From: an uncultured Cellulosilyticum sp.
GTDB taxonomy: Bacteria; Bacillota; Clostridia; Lachnospirales; Cellulosilyticaceae
Assembly: GCA_934725855.1 (NCBI GenBank)
Contig: CAKVCL010000016.1
Coordinates: 8,553-72,552 of the forward strand
Length of the DNA stretch: 64,000 nt
Direction of reading: 5' to 3'
The position numbers were made by a program, and so were the translations under genes. Below, one piece after another: positions 33,096-44,370 of this stretch; position 1 is the stretch's first letter, and the number at the start of each line of letters is the position of its first letter. The notes below the pieces were generated by a model. The model saw only the letters and a list, made by a program, of their open reading frames with translations. It did not search any database and was not told where the DNA came from.

Positions 33096-35843
33096 TTACT
33101 TACTTGTAATCATCTTTTTAATATACTCTAAGTTTCCACCTAATACTCGGATAGAATTCATAACCGCAATAAGTGAAACCCCTACATCTGCGAAGATTGC
33201 AAGCCACATATTGGCTATTCCAAATAAACTTAAAAGCATGACTACGATTTTGACCCCTAAAGCAAATACAATGTTTTGTTTTACAATTTTTCTTGTATAA
33301 CGTGCCACTTTAAGTACATCACCTATAGAAGATAACTGGTCTGTCATGAGCACAACATCAGCTGCTTCAATAGCGGCATCACTTCCTACACCACCCATTG
33401 CGATGCCAATATCGGCTCTTGCAAGTACTGGCGCATCATTAATCCCATCGCCTACGAATGCTACTTTTCCTTCTTTAAGTAAAGCTTCTAGCTTAGCGAC
33501 TTTATCTTGTGGTAATAACTCTGCATGAACTTCATCCACACCAACTGTTTTACCCACTTCTCTTGCAATTTCTTCTTTATCGCCAGTCAGCATCACGACT
33601 TTCTTGATGCCATTTGCCTTCAGTTTACGTATTGCTTCTTTACTATCTTCTTTAATTTGGTCTGCTACAATCACACAGCCTAATGCCGTTTCATCTTTTG
33701 CTACATAAACATATGAACCAAGTTTATTCACTTCTGGTACACTGATATTATAGCGATCCATTAATTTTTTATTACCTGCTAGTATACGACTTCCACCAAT
33801 TTCAGCAACCATCCCTTCGCCGCTTACTTCTTTTAAGTTGTTGACGCTGTATCTTTCACCGTCATAACCTTGAACAATAGAGCGAGCGATTGGGTGATTT
33901 GAATTTTGTTCCAAGCTTGCTGCATATCTTAAAACGTCTTTTTCACTACCCTTAAAGGTTTCAATATGTGTAATGCCAAATTGACCTTTTGTAATCGTTC
34001 CTGTCTTATCTAATACCACTGTATCAATGCTATTAAGCTGCTCAAGGTAATTGCTTCCTTTAACAAGTACGCCTTTATGTGCTGATGCCCCAAGCCCTGC
34101 AAAGAAACCAAGTGGGACAGAGACCACAATCGCACATGGACAAGAGATGACAAGGAAAATAATACTTGTGTAAAGCCAGTCATGCCAGTTACCTGTAACA
34201 ATTGATGGTACAATAGCTGTAAACACTGCAAGCCCTACAACAATAGGCGTATACCACTTTGAAAACTTTGTAATGAATTTTTCTGATTCTGATTTTTTGC
34301 TCGTTGCATTTTCAATAAGTTCTAAAATCTTAGAAACGGTACTGTTTTTAAAGCTCTTAGTCACTTTAACTTTTAGCATACCTTCTTTATTAATTGAGCC
34401 ACTTAAAACCTGACTGCCTTCTTTTACAACGGTCGGAATGGCTTCACCTGTTAACATAGATGTATCGAGTAAACTACTGCCTTCCACAACAACGCCATCA
34501 AGTGGTAGTTTTTCACCTGCTCTTACTTCAATGATTTCTTTCACTTTAACCTTTTGTGGTTCTACGACTTCTGTTTTACCATTACGAATGACTCTAGCAA
34601 ATTCAGGTCTAATATCCATAGCTTTGGCAATTTCTTTTCTGGAATAGCCAACAGCCTTGCCTTGCATATATTCACCAATTTTATAAAACAACATAACAGC
34701 TACTGCTTCAGGATAATCCCCAATGATAAAGGCTGCAACAGTTGCTATGGTCATTAAAAAGTTTTCATCTAACATTTGACCTCTGAATAGATTTTTAACA
34801 GCTAACCATACAATGTCATAGCCTAAGCAAATATAAGAAGCAAAGAGTAATACATTTATTTTAGTTACAACACCAGCTAAAAGTAAAATGACCCCTACTA
34901 ATATCAGCCATTTATCTTTTTGTCCTACCTTGCCTTCTGCATGGCTATGACCTTCATGATCGTGACCCTTATGCTCTTTTACTTTTTGAGTTTTACTTTG
35001 CGCATCGTTATGAGTTTTTCCATGATGTTCTTGCTCCTCTTCATCCGTTACCTCGCTAACAATTCTAACGCCTTTTTCAATACGGTTTGCAAGTTTTTCG
35101 ATTTTTTCTCTAAGCTTCTCTTCATCTTGCTCTCTAGTTTCTACGGTTAATTTTTTGAGCATAAAGTTTAGCGTAGCCTCTTCAATATAATCTTCTTTAT
35201 TAAGGGCTGCTTCAATTTTATTCGCACAGTTTCCACAATCTAAATCTTCTACCATAAAGACATAGGTTGTAGTGCCTTCTTTATGTTCATGGTGGTGATG
35301 TTCATGTTTTTCATGATGATGCTCTTCCCCACAGCAACATTCTTCATGTGTATGTTCATGTCCGTGGTCATGATGATGTTCTTCTTCACAGCAGCATTCT
35401 TCATGTGTATGTTCATGTCCGTGGTCATGATGATGTTCTTCTTGGGCATGCTCTTCCCCACAGCAGCATCCTTCATGTGTATGTTCATGCTCGTGCTCAT
35501 GATGATGGTGATGTTCTTCATGATCATGCTCTCCCCCACAGCAACATCCTTCGTGTGTATGTTCATGGTCATGATGGTGATGGTGTTCATGTTCCTCTTC
35601 TAACACATCATCCTCTTCATCTTCTTCACTAACAATTCTAACGCCCTTTTCAATACGGTTTGCAAGCTTTTCGATTTTTTCCCTAAGCCTTTCTTCATCC
35701 TCTTCATTACTATCTACAACTAATTTCTTAAGAATAAAGTTTAAACTTGCTTCATTTATATACTCTTCTTTATTTAAGGCTGACTCTATTTTATTCGCAC
35801 AGTTTCCACAATCAATATCTTCAACTATAAATGTATACTTCAT
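33096..35843 (-). CDS. Heavy-metal P1B-type ATPase with duplicated HMA domain and His/Cys-rich linker
   Basis: The 915-residue exporter begins with an HMA domain (metal site DCGNC, about residue 10), a ~110-residue linker packed with His and four CCC clusters, then a second nearly identical HMA domain. The ATPase core follows, with the membrane motif SCPCAIVVS (about 567), DKTGTIT with the phosphorylated Asp (about 612), MLTGDK and GDGINDAP. The CPC motif and acidic/His-rich sites favour Zn2+/Cd2+/Pb2+ export over Cu+. The start at 35843 follows GAGAGGTGG; 17 more codons upstream are open but untypical. The two HMA copies are so similar that the duplication is probably recent. No ArsR/CadC regulator is adjacent. 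Confidence 0.94.
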   Translation of the reverse strand: MKYTFIVEDIDCGNCANKIESALNKEEYINEASLNFILKKLVVDSNEEDEERLREKIEKLANRIEKGVRIVSEEDEEDDVLEEEHEHHHHHDHEHTHEGCCCGGEHDHEEHHHHHEHEHEHTHEGCCCGEEHAQEEHHHDHGHEHTHEECCCEEEHHHDHGHEHTHEECCCGEEHHHEKHEHHHHEHKEGTTTYVFMVEDLDCGNCANKIEAALNKEDYIEEATLNFMLKKLTVETREQDEEKLREKIEKLANRIEKGVRIVSEVTDEEEQEHHGKTHNDAQSKTQKVKEHKGHDHEGHSHAEGKVGQKDKWLILVGVILLLAGVVTKINVLLFASYICLGYDIVWLAVKNLFRGQMLDENFLMTIATVAAFIIGDYPEAVAVMLFYKIGEYMQGKAVGYSRKEIAKAMDIRPEFARVIRNGKTEVVEPQKVKVKEIIEVRAGEKLPLDGVVVEGSSLLDTSMLTGEAIPTVVKEGSQVLSGSINKEGMLKVKVTKSFKNSTVSKILELIENATSKKSESEKFITKFSKWYTPIVVGLAVFTAIVPSIVTGNWHDWLYTSIIFLVISCPCAIVVSVPLGFFAGLGASAHKGVLVKGSNYLEQLNSIDTVVLDKTGTITKGQFGITHIETFKGSEKDVLRYAASLEQNSNHPIARSIVQGYDGERYSVNNLKEVSGEGMVAEIGGSRILAGNKKLMDRYNISVPEVNKLGSYVYVAKDETALGCVIVADQIKEDSKEAIRKLKANGIKKVVMLTGDKEEIAREVGKTVGVDEVHAELLPQDKVAKLEALLKEGKVAFVGDGINDAPVLARADIGIAMGGVGSDAAIEAADVVLMTDQLSSIGDVLKVARYTRKIVKQNIVFALGVKIVVMLLSLFGIANMWLAIFADVGVSLIAVMNSIRVLGGNLEYIKKMITSK
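35270..35600. repeat. Imperfect tandem repeats encoding His- and Cys-rich metal-binding linker
   Basis: Four units of about 50-80 bases each encode an EHTHE(G/E)CCC(G/E)EEH-like block separated by runs of His and Glu. They lie between the two HMA domains of the metal ATPase. Conservation at base level suggests slippage or recombination. Confidence 0.85.
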
Positions 35844-35911
35844 AGGACCACCTCTCTCTTTTTCTAATTCTTTAACATATGAATAATTGCTCATACGTTT
35901 TATCTATCTTT

Positions 35912-35940
35912 ATAGTATGACGGTTAATGTGATTTGTCAA
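35912..35940 (-). promoter_or_regulatory. Sigma-A promoter of the metal ATPase
   Basis: On the minus strand a perfect TTGACA (35935-35940) and TACTAT (35912-35917) are 17 bases apart, about 70 bases upstream of the ATG. Confidence 0.75.
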
Positions 35941-36081
35941 CTGTTTCATAAACTTTTTTGCTAGTTGATTTAAAAAACATTAAAAATTTTCAGTTTTGAC
36001 CCACGCCTTTCCAATTGATATAAGTTGCTGTATAATTTGCCTATACTTTTATAGTAAAGCAAAACAAGAGGAGGCTTATTT

Positions 36082-37371
36082 ATGCACACTGAATTAACTC
36101 ATAAATTATTAGATTTTATTGATGCTAGTCCTACGATGTTTCACGCTAGCGCATCTTGTATCAAACGTTTGGAAGAGGCGGACTTTATGTACCTTTGTCC
36201 CACTTCACCTTGGAAAATAAAAAAAGGCGGTAAATATTACACCACCATCAATGACTCTGCCGTCGTGGCTTTTTGTATTAACTCAGAAGCCATTGAAAAA
36301 GAAGGCTTTAAAATCATCGGTACACATGGTGATGTTCCTGGTTTTAGAATTAAGCCTAATAGTCAAATGCAAACTGAAAACTACATTAAACTCAATACAG
36401 AAGGTTATGGGGGTGCTATTTTAAACACTTGGTTTGATAGACCCCTTTCTGTAGCAGGACGTGTTGCCCTTAAATCAGAGGACTTATTACACCCTACAAC
36501 TAGGCTTGTAGATCTTAATAAACCTATTCTTATTATTCCTAGTTTAGCCATTCATATGAACCGCGAAGTCAATAATGGGGTTAAACTCAATAAACAAAAA
36601 GATACACTTCCTGTTCTTAGTTACTCCAATGAACCAGTTAGTCCACAAATACTCATTGATTTATTAGCTGAAACTTTAAAGGTAGATTCTGCTGAGATTT
36701 TAGATGCTGATTTATACTTATATCCATATGAAAAAAGTATGTGTGTCGGGATAAAAGAAGAATTTATCTCTGCGCCAAGATTGGATGATTTATCCATGAC
36801 CTATAGCGGTTTGGAAGCCATTATTCACAATACCTCTCAAAAAGGTATTTCTATGTTTATTTGCTATGATAATGAAGAAATCGGCAGCCATACAAAGCAA
36901 GGTGCAGATTCCCCTTACTTAATCCGTACAATGGAACGTATCGCCTTAGCACTTAACAAAAACCGTGAAGAATTATTTATGGCACTTGAACAATCTTTCA
37001 TGTTATCAGGTGATGTGGCACACCTTGCTCATCCAAATTATATGGAAAAAAGTGACCCAACCAATCCAGTTCTTCCTGGCAAAGGCCCAGCTATCAAAGT
37101 CAATGCCAACTTTAGTTACACAACAGATAGTGATTCTTATGCTGTATTTGCAGGAATCTGCAAAGCACACGATATTCCATTCCAAGTATTTGTGAATCGT
37201 TCGGATGAACGTGGTGGATCAACAATCGGCCCTGTATCAGCAAGTCACCTTGGCATTCGCTCAGTAGATATTGGTACGCCTATGCTCTCTATGCACTCCG
37301 CAAGAGAACTTATGGCAGTGGAGGATTTCGTTTATACAACTGAAGCTATGAAAGCTTTCTTTAGCCTATAG
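36082..37371 (+). CDS. M18-family aminopeptidase
   Basis: The 429-residue metallopeptidase has the di-metal site residues in IGTHGDVPG (about 94), APRLDDLSM, CYDNEEIGS (catalytic Glu pair) and the final His in PMLSMHSARE. It trims N-terminal, mainly acidic or neutral, residues from peptides in the cytoplasm and forms large oligomers in known relatives. Length is typical for bacterial M18 (about 430). The start has AGAGGAGG eight bases upstream. It stands alone between the divergent metal ATPase and glgP. Confidence 0.94.
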   Translation: MHTELTHKLLDFIDASPTMFHASASCIKRLEEADFMYLCPTSPWKIKKGGKYYTTINDSAVVAFCINSEAIEKEGFKIIGTHGDVPGFRIKPNSQMQTENYIKLNTEGYGGAILNTWFDRPLSVAGRVALKSEDLLHPTTRLVDLNKPILIIPSLAIHMNREVNNGVKLNKQKDTLPVLSYSNEPVSPQILIDLLAETLKVDSAEILDADLYLYPYEKSMCVGIKEEFISAPRLDDLSMTYSGLEAIIHNTSQKGISMFICYDNEEIGSHTKQGADSPYLIRTMERIALALNKNREELFMALEQSFMLSGDVAHLAHPNYMEKSDPTNPVLPGKGPAIKVNANFSYTTDSDSYAVFAGICKAHDIPFQVFVNRSDERGGSTIGPVSASHLGIRSVDIGTPMLSMHSARELMAVEDFVYTTEAMKAFFSL

Positions 37372-37623
37372 CAACAATTAATTTAAAAATGAATCATTCT
37401 TCATTTTTTTATCTATTTATGTTTTTTTCGTGCTCATTTTCTTGTTTAATTTAACGAATATTTAGTTCATTTCTGTTAAGATTAGCTATCTTTAACAAAC
37501 ACATGCCTGACTAATTGTAAAAAATCTATCTATTACATTGTATTTATCTTGATTTTTTATTGTATAATATATAATGATTATTCAGGTATCATAGAAATCA
37601 ATAATATTCGAGGAGGTATAATT

Positions 37624-40086
37624 ATGCCATATGGTTTTAATAAAGAAAAATTTAAAGGCGAAATATTAGACCACATTAGAAACTTCTCAAGAAAAACACT
37701 AGAAGATGCTACTCCACAAGAAATTTACCAGGCAGTTGCCTTTGCGGTTCGTGATGTCATCACTGATGAATGGATTGAAACACAAAGAGCTTACACTGCC
37801 AATTCCCCAAAGATTCTTTACTATCTTTCAATGGAATTCTTAGTAGGGCGCGCACTTGGCAATAACCTTGTAAACATGGGAATTATTGAAGATGTAGAAG
37901 AAGCTTTAAAAGAATTAAAGATTGATATTGATTTAGATGTTATTGAAGATCAAGAACCAGATGCTGGACTTGGTAATGGAGGACTTGGTAGACTTGCAGC
38001 GTGCTTCTTAGATTCTTTATCTACCCTTTCTTATCCTGCTTATGGTTGTGGTATTCGTTATAACTATGGTATTTTTAAACAAAGAATCGAGGATGGTCGT
38101 CAAGTTGAATATCCTGATGATTGGCTTGCTAACGGTAATCCATGGGAAGTTAAACGTAATGACAATGCTCAAGAAGTTAAATTTGGCGGAACCGTTGAAA
38201 CTTACCTAGATGATACAGGCCGTTTACGTTTCCTTCAAAAAGATTTTGACTCTGTTTTAGCGATTCCATACGATATGCCAATTGTTGGTTACAAAAATGG
38301 TTATGTTAATGCCCTTAGATTATGGGATGCTGAAGCACCTCAAAAATTTGTACTTCAATTCTTTGACCAAGGAGCTTATGAAAAAGCTGTCGAACAACAA
38401 ACATTAGCTAAAACTTTAGTTGAAGTCCTTTATCCTAATGATAATCACTATAAAGGCAAGGAGCTTCGTTTAAAACAACAATATTTCTTTGTATCTGCAA
38501 CGGTTCAACAAGCTGTAGCTAAATTCAAAAAATCTAATGATAGCATTTATTCACTTCCTGAAAAAGTTGTGTTCCAGATGAATGATACCCATCCATCTAT
38601 TGCTGTACCTGAACTCATGCGTATTTTACTTGATGAAGAAGGCTTAACTTGGGAAGATGCTTTTGATATCACTTGCCGTACTTGTGCTTACACCAACCAT
38701 ACCATTATGATTGAAGCACTTGAAAGCTGGCCAATTGATTTATTCCAAAGATTACTTCCACGTATTTATCAAATCATTGAAGAAATTAATAGACGTTTCT
38801 GCATTGAACTTAGAGAAGTTCATCATATGCCAGAACACACCATTCACGATATGAGCATTATTTGTGATGGTCATATCAAAATGGCTTACCTTGCAATCGT
38901 AGGTAGCTTCTCTGTAAATGGTGTAGCTGCTATTCATACAGAAATCTTAAAAACAAACGTACTTAAAAACTTCTATCAAGTTTATCCTTATAAATTCAAC
39001 AACAAAACAAACGGTATTACTCAAAGACGTTGGTTAGGTCATGCCAATAGAGGCCTTGCTAGCTTAATTAATGAAACCATTGGTGAAGGTTGGTATACTG
39101 ACCTATCTGAACTTAAACAACTGATTCCTTATGCTAAGGATAAAGCATTCGTTGAAAAATACGCAGATATCAAAAAACATAATAAGGAAAGACTTGCTCA
39201 TTACGTTAAAGAGCATAATGGTATCATTTTAAATACAGATTCTATCTTTGATGTTCAAGTTAAACGTTTACATGAATACAAACGCCAACTCATGAATGTC
39301 CTTCATATTATGATGCTTTATAATGAAATCAAAGCCAATCCAAAAGGAAACTATGTACCTCGTACTTTCATCTTTGGTGCTAAGGCAGCTCCTGGTTATA
39401 CAAGAGCAAAACTCATTATCAAGCTGATTAACGAAGTCGCTAACCTTGTTAATAATGATCCAGATACGAAGAACCTACTTACAGTTGTCTTTATTGAAAA
39501 CTACTGTGTATCTAATGCAGAAATCATTATTCCAGCTGCTAACGTTAGTGAACAAATTTCTACAGCTAGTAAGGAAGCTTCTGGTACAAGTAATATGAAA
39601 TTCATGCTTAACGGTGCCCTTACTGTAGGTACACTTGATGGCGCTAATATTGAAATCTTCGAAGAAGTTGGCAAAGATAATATCTTTATCTTCGGTCTTA
39701 CTTGTGAAGAAGTGCTTTCACTTTATGCTTCAGGTAACTACAATCCATGGGATATTTACAACCAAGACGAAGAAATTCGCACCGTTCTTAAAGACCTTAT
39801 CAATGGTCGTATCTATCCAAAAGACTACAATATGTTCACAGAGATTTATGAATCACTTCTTAACCGTGCCGGTAACTTAGCTGATCCATACTTTATCTTA
39901 AAAGACCTTAGAAGCTACTATAATATTCAAAAAGAAGTTGAAAAAGCTTACCTTGATCAAAAATCATGGAACGAAAAAGCAATTATCAATACAGCTTGCG
40001 CGGGTAAATTCAGTTCTGATAGAACCATTAAAGAATATGCTACTGAGATTTGGGGACTTACACCACTTTACACTCAAAAAAAATAA
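37624..40086 (+). CDS. glgP: Glycogen/maltodextrin phosphorylase
   Basis: The 820-residue enzyme releases glucose-1-phosphate from alpha-1,4-glucans. It has GNGGLGRLAACFLDS near residue 119, the catalytic segment with FNNKTNGITQRRWL, KRLHEYKRQ, and the PLP-lysine motif EASGTSNMKFMLNG (Lys about 658). The ATG at 37624 has a near-perfect CGAGGAGG site; the longer open frame upstream is not conserved. The gene is flanked by a 23-bp perfect terminator and is probably monocistronic. No other glycogen genes are in the window. Confidence 0.96.
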   Translation: MPYGFNKEKFKGEILDHIRNFSRKTLEDATPQEIYQAVAFAVRDVITDEWIETQRAYTANSPKILYYLSMEFLVGRALGNNLVNMGIIEDVEEALKELKIDIDLDVIEDQEPDAGLGNGGLGRLAACFLDSLSTLSYPAYGCGIRYNYGIFKQRIEDGRQVEYPDDWLANGNPWEVKRNDNAQEVKFGGTVETYLDDTGRLRFLQKDFDSVLAIPYDMPIVGYKNGYVNALRLWDAEAPQKFVLQFFDQGAYEKAVEQQTLAKTLVEVLYPNDNHYKGKELRLKQQYFFVSATVQQAVAKFKKSNDSIYSLPEKVVFQMNDTHPSIAVPELMRILLDEEGLTWEDAFDITCRTCAYTNHTIMIEALESWPIDLFQRLLPRIYQIIEEINRRFCIELREVHHMPEHTIHDMSIICDGHIKMAYLAIVGSFSVNGVAAIHTEILKTNVLKNFYQVYPYKFNNKTNGITQRRWLGHANRGLASLINETIGEGWYTDLSELKQLIPYAKDKAFVEKYADIKKHNKERLAHYVKEHNGIILNTDSIFDVQVKRLHEYKRQLMNVLHIMMLYNEIKANPKGNYVPRTFIFGAKAAPGYTRAKLIIKLINEVANLVNNDPDTKNLLTVVFIENYCVSNAEIIIPAANVSEQISTASKEASGTSNMKFMLNGALTVGTLDGANIEIFEEVGKDNIFIFGLTCEEVLSLYASGNYNPWDIYNQDEEIRTVLKDLINGRIYPKDYNMFTEIYESLLNRAGNLADPYFILKDLRSYYNIQKEVEKAYLDQKSWNEKAIINTACAGKFSSDRTIKEYATEIWGLTPLYTQKK

Positions 40087-40097
40087 TTTGTATTTAA

Positions 40098-40148
40098 ACT
40101 ATAAAAAGGTGGGATGGCATTAAATATGCCATCCCACCTTTTTATAGT
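40098..40148. terminator. Very strong bidirectional terminator after glgP
   Basis: Arms at 40098-40120 and 40126-40148 are perfect inverted repeats of 23 bp with loop TAAAT. The stem has a GC-rich core and A/T outer arms giving T-runs on both strands. Confidence 0.95.
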
Positions 40149-40258
40149 CTCTTTTCCCCTTAATTATTGCCAAAACTACATTTATTTTTTCTCTATAACG
40201 TCTTTATTTGACTATGTTATAATGAACATATATTAAAAACGAAAAGGGAGCGTGTTAT

Positions 40259-40648
40259 ATGAATCCAAAAATTTTAGTTGGTATTACTATTCAAGAAAAC
40301 AGCCGTCGCTTAATTGATGAGGGTTCTAGGCTCTCTAAATCTTTAGGTGGTTCATTTCATATGCTTCATATTAGACAAGGAAATACCATTTTTGACCGTC
40401 CCGAAAGCAGTAAGTTATTAGAAGATTTATTTGCCTATGGGGGTTATCTAGGTGGTGAAGTCCATTTTATCTGTGGTGACTGCATTTCGGATGTGCTGAT
40501 TCATTTTATAAAGGAAAATCATATCACGCACCTGCTAATTGGCGAAACACCAACTGAGGTATTAGCCTCTTCACCTTCTATCTCTGATTTAATTTCTAAA
40601 GATTTACCAGATGTGGAGCTAATTGTTTTACCAAGAGATACCCCTTAA
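40259..40648 (+). CDS. Universal-stress-protein-like (UspA/KdpD-type) small protein
   Basis: The 129-residue protein begins KILVGITIQENSRRLIDEGSRLS and has the fold pattern of a Usp domain, with an alternating strand-helix series and THLLIGETP near residue 96. It lacks the clear ATP-binding G-x2-G-x9-G(S/T) end of ATP-binding Usp proteins. The nearest resemblance is the Usp domain of KdpD sensor kinases, but no kinase part is present. AAGGGAG precedes the start. It has no evident operon partner. Function in stress or potassium sensing is conjecture. Confidence 0.65.
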   Translation: MNPKILVGITIQENSRRLIDEGSRLSKSLGGSFHMLHIRQGNTIFDRPESSKLLEDLFAYGGYLGGEVHFICGDCISDVLIHFIKENHITHLLIGETPTEVLASSPSISDLISKDLPDVELIVLPRDTP

Positions 40649-40776
40649 TTTAACTTTTAGATGGCATAAGCTTTAAATAAGCGTCAAATATTTAGGTATT
40701 TTGTTATCTTTATGTGTCGATTGTGATATACTATAAAATAGATTAAATATGTTGCTTAAATGATAGGAGCTTAATA

Positions 40777-41811
40777 ATGGAAACACTCATTATTTCAAAT
40801 ACAAATGATTTACAAAAAGCGGCTGATCTCTTAAAAGCAGGCGGTTTAGTTGCATCTCCTACAGAAACGGTTTATGGTTTATGTGCCAATGCTCTAAATG
40901 AAGAAGCTGTGAAGAAAATCTACGTTGCCAAAGGCAGACCAAGTGATAATCCTCTTATTGTACATATTGCTGACTTAAGTATGTTACAACCGCTTGTTAA
41001 GGAAATATCACCTATCGCTAAAACTTTAATGCGTGCGTTCTGGCCTGGGCCTATGACTTTAATTTTTAAGGCAAGTCCTCTTATTCCTAAAGTTGTAACC
41101 GGTGGACTAGATACGGTGGCTATAAGATTTCCTTCAGACCCAACGATTACAAAACTGATTAAGACTTCTGGTTTACCATTAGCTGCACCTAGTGCCAACA
41201 CTTCTGGCAAACCAAGTCCGACTAACTTTGCACGGGTTTATGAGGACTTAAATGGTAAGATTGACTGCATGATTAAAGGCGGCAGTTCTAAATTTGGCGT
41301 GGAATCCACAGTTATTGATACAACAGGTGAGATGGCTACTATTTTAAGACCAGGTGGTATTACCTTTGAAATGTTAGAAGCAGTTCTTGGTAAGGTGATG
41401 ATGGACCCTGCACTGGGTCATAAACTTAAAGCGGGTGAAGTGCCTAGAGCCCCTGGGATGAAATATACTCACTACTCTCCTAATGCAGAAGTCATTATTG
41501 TAAGAGGCACTCAAGATAAGGTCGTTGAAAAAATTAATGCACTGGTTAAAGAGGCAAGTGATAAAGGTAAAAAAGTAGGGGTTATGGCAACTGATGAGAC
41601 TTTACCTTTATTCAAAGCTGAAACCGTCATTAGTGTGGGGACTGAGAAAGACCCTTCTACTATTGCTGCTAATCTTTTTGAGGTTCTGCGTGAATATGAT
41701 GATGCCAAGGTAGACTTAGTTTATACTTTAGCCTTCAGTACAGAAGGTATTGGACAGGCCATTATGAATAGGCTAGAAAAATCTGCTGGATATCATTTTA
41801 TTGAAGCATAA
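40777..41811 (+). CDS. tsaC: L-threonylcarbamoyladenylate synthase (Sua5/YwlC type)
   Basis: The 344-residue enzyme makes threonylcarbamoyl-AMP from Thr, bicarbonate and ATP, the first step of the t6A37 modification of ANN-decoding tRNAs. The YrdC domain occupies about 1-200 (SPTETVYGLCANA, KGRPSDNPLIVHI, APSANTSGKPSPT, SRxG-like STVID and LRPGGIT). A Sua5 C-terminal domain follows a linker with APGMKYTHYSP. It begins a run tsaC-rpiB-upp on the plus strand, a grouping common in Clostridia, with gaps under 100 bases. Confidence 0.95.
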   Translation: METLIISNTNDLQKAADLLKAGGLVASPTETVYGLCANALNEEAVKKIYVAKGRPSDNPLIVHIADLSMLQPLVKEISPIAKTLMRAFWPGPMTLIFKASPLIPKVVTGGLDTVAIRFPSDPTITKLIKTSGLPLAAPSANTSGKPSPTNFARVYEDLNGKIDCMIKGGSSKFGVESTVIDTTGEMATILRPGGITFEMLEAVLGKVMMDPALGHKLKAGEVPRAPGMKYTHYSPNAEVIIVRGTQDKVVEKINALVKEASDKGKKVGVMATDETLPLFKAETVISVGTEKDPSTIAANLFEVLREYDDAKVDLVYTLAFSTEGIGQAIMNRLEKSAGYHFIEA

Positions 41812-41904
41812 ATTTTTTTGTCTATTTATAAATTAGTAAATTATATTATAGTGGTAAATGGACAAATTTATTTTAATAAATTTTATAATTTTTGGAGGCG
41901 TATT

Positions 41905-43010
<1,106 letters not shown>

Positions 43011-43022
43011 TTTATGCAAAAT

Positions 43023-43061
43023 GAGCACCGGTTGTCCTCGGTTGACAATTCGGTGCTTTTG
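43023..43061 (+). terminator. Terminator after upp
   Basis: AGCACCG and CGGTGCT pair, with an inner TTGTC/GACAA stem, followed by TTTTGTT. Confidence 0.8.
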
Positions 43062-43201
43062 TTATAAAACTGTATATGAGTGTGTAGATTAATAAGCAAA
43101 TCTCATACTGATAAATAAATTTGTGAATACATGTTACAAGGTGAGTAAACACTAATACTACTCATATGTTATTTACATATTGAAGGAGATGAAAAACTAC
43201 C

Positions 43202-44263
43202 ATGGGCAATATAAATTATACGATTTTATATGCTATTGCCTTTGTCTTAGCGTTTTTAATTGCATTTTTCGTAACACCTCTGGCGAAAAAGATTGCTTTT
43301 AAAGTTGGGGCAATTGCGAAACCTAGAAAACGAGATATGCACACCAAACCAATTCCTCGAATGGGTGGTATTGCAATATTCAGTGGGTTTATGATAACTT
43401 TCTTATGCGTTATTTGGTATTTACCAATCATTAATCTGAAACAAGTTGTCGGTATCTTTGTAGGATGCAGTATTATTTTCTTATTAGGATTTTTTGATGA
43501 TATTTATGAGCTTCCAGCTAAGCCTAAGTTTTTAATTCAGATTTTAGCGGCAACGATTGTAGCGCTTTGTGGCATTCGTATTGATTTCTTTACGATTCCA
43601 TTTATCGGAACAAGTGAGCAGTCTATTCATATGTTTGCGATTCCTGCTACTGTCATTTGGATTGTTGGGATTACTAATGCCGTTAACTTAATTGATGGCT
43701 TAGATGGCTTAGCCGCTGGTGTTTCTTCTATTGCTTCTTTGTGTTTAATGGTTTTATCCATTTACGCAGGCTTTCCACCTGGGGCACTGCTTACTGCTAC
43801 TCTTGCAGGCGCTTGTATTGGTTTCTTACCTTATAACTTCAATCCTGCTTCTATTTTTATGGGAGATACTGGTTCTACCTTCCTTGGTTTTACCCTAGGT
43901 ATTACTTCCGTTATGGGGCTTCTTAAAGGCTATACCATTGCAACCATCTTTGTTGCTGTATTAGTGCTTGGGCTTCCAATCTTCGACACAAGCTTTGCCA
44001 TCATTCGAAGATTCCTCGCAGGTAGACCCATTATGTCACCTGACCGTGGTCATTTACATCATCGTTTGGTAGACCATGGCTACTCACAAAAACAAGCCGT
44101 TGTTACCTTATATGGTATTAGCGGTGTTCTCGGTCTATTAGCCATTGCCTTTTTTAATGGGGACTTAAAATTTGCTGTTTTAATCTTTATTTTTATGGGC
44201 ATATTACTCTACTACACAGCCAAAACAATGTCCTCTCATCCTAAGGACAAAGAATCCGAATAA
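43202..44263 (+). CDS. tagO: Undecaprenyl-phosphate N-acetylhexosamine-1-phosphate transferase (TagO/WecA/MraY family)
   Basis: The 353-residue membrane enzyme has about ten helices and the family motifs FDDIYELPAKPKF (metal-binding Asp pair), NAVNLIDGLDGLAAG, GDTGSTFLGF and HLHHRL. It moves a GlcNAc-1-phosphate-type group from a UDP-sugar to undecaprenyl phosphate at the cytoplasmic face, starting teichoic acid or other envelope glycan synthesis. MraY is less likely, as no mur genes are nearby. The ribosome site GAAGGAG is 13 bases from the ATG, slightly long. It may be transcribed alone, with a terminator directly after the stop. Confidence 0.9.
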   Translation: MGNINYTILYAIAFVLAFLIAFFVTPLAKKIAFKVGAIAKPRKRDMHTKPIPRMGGIAIFSGFMITFLCVIWYLPIINLKQVVGIFVGCSIIFLLGFFDDIYELPAKPKFLIQILAATIVALCGIRIDFFTIPFIGTSEQSIHMFAIPATVIWIVGITNAVNLIDGLDGLAAGVSSIASLCLMVLSIYAGFPPGALLTATLAGACIGFLPYNFNPASIFMGDTGSTFLGFTLGITSVMGLLKGYTIATIFVAVLVLGLPIFDTSFAIIRRFLAGRPIMSPDRGHLHHRLVDHGYSQKQAVVTLYGISGVLGLLAIAFFNGDLKFAVLIFIFMGILLYYTAKTMSSHPKDKESE

Positions 44264-44291
44264 AAAACTCCTTTTCTAAGGAGTTTTTTTT
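44262..44291 (+). terminator. Terminator after the TagO-like gene
   Basis: AAAAAACTCCTT and AAGGAGTTTTTTTT pair with loop TTCT, immediately after the stop codon. Confidence 0.9.
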
Positions 44292-44370
44292 ATTGAAATC
44301 TCACTCTTTATAAAAAAATTTTCTGGTGATATACTAACTTTATATGAATGAATAAAGGAGCTCTTTACTA

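Noticed and set aside
35249..35632. Several open frames rich in Met, His and Phe on both strands
   Set aside because: They are shadows of the His/Cys-rich repeats of the metal ATPase, whose own frame is continuous and has all catalytic motifs.
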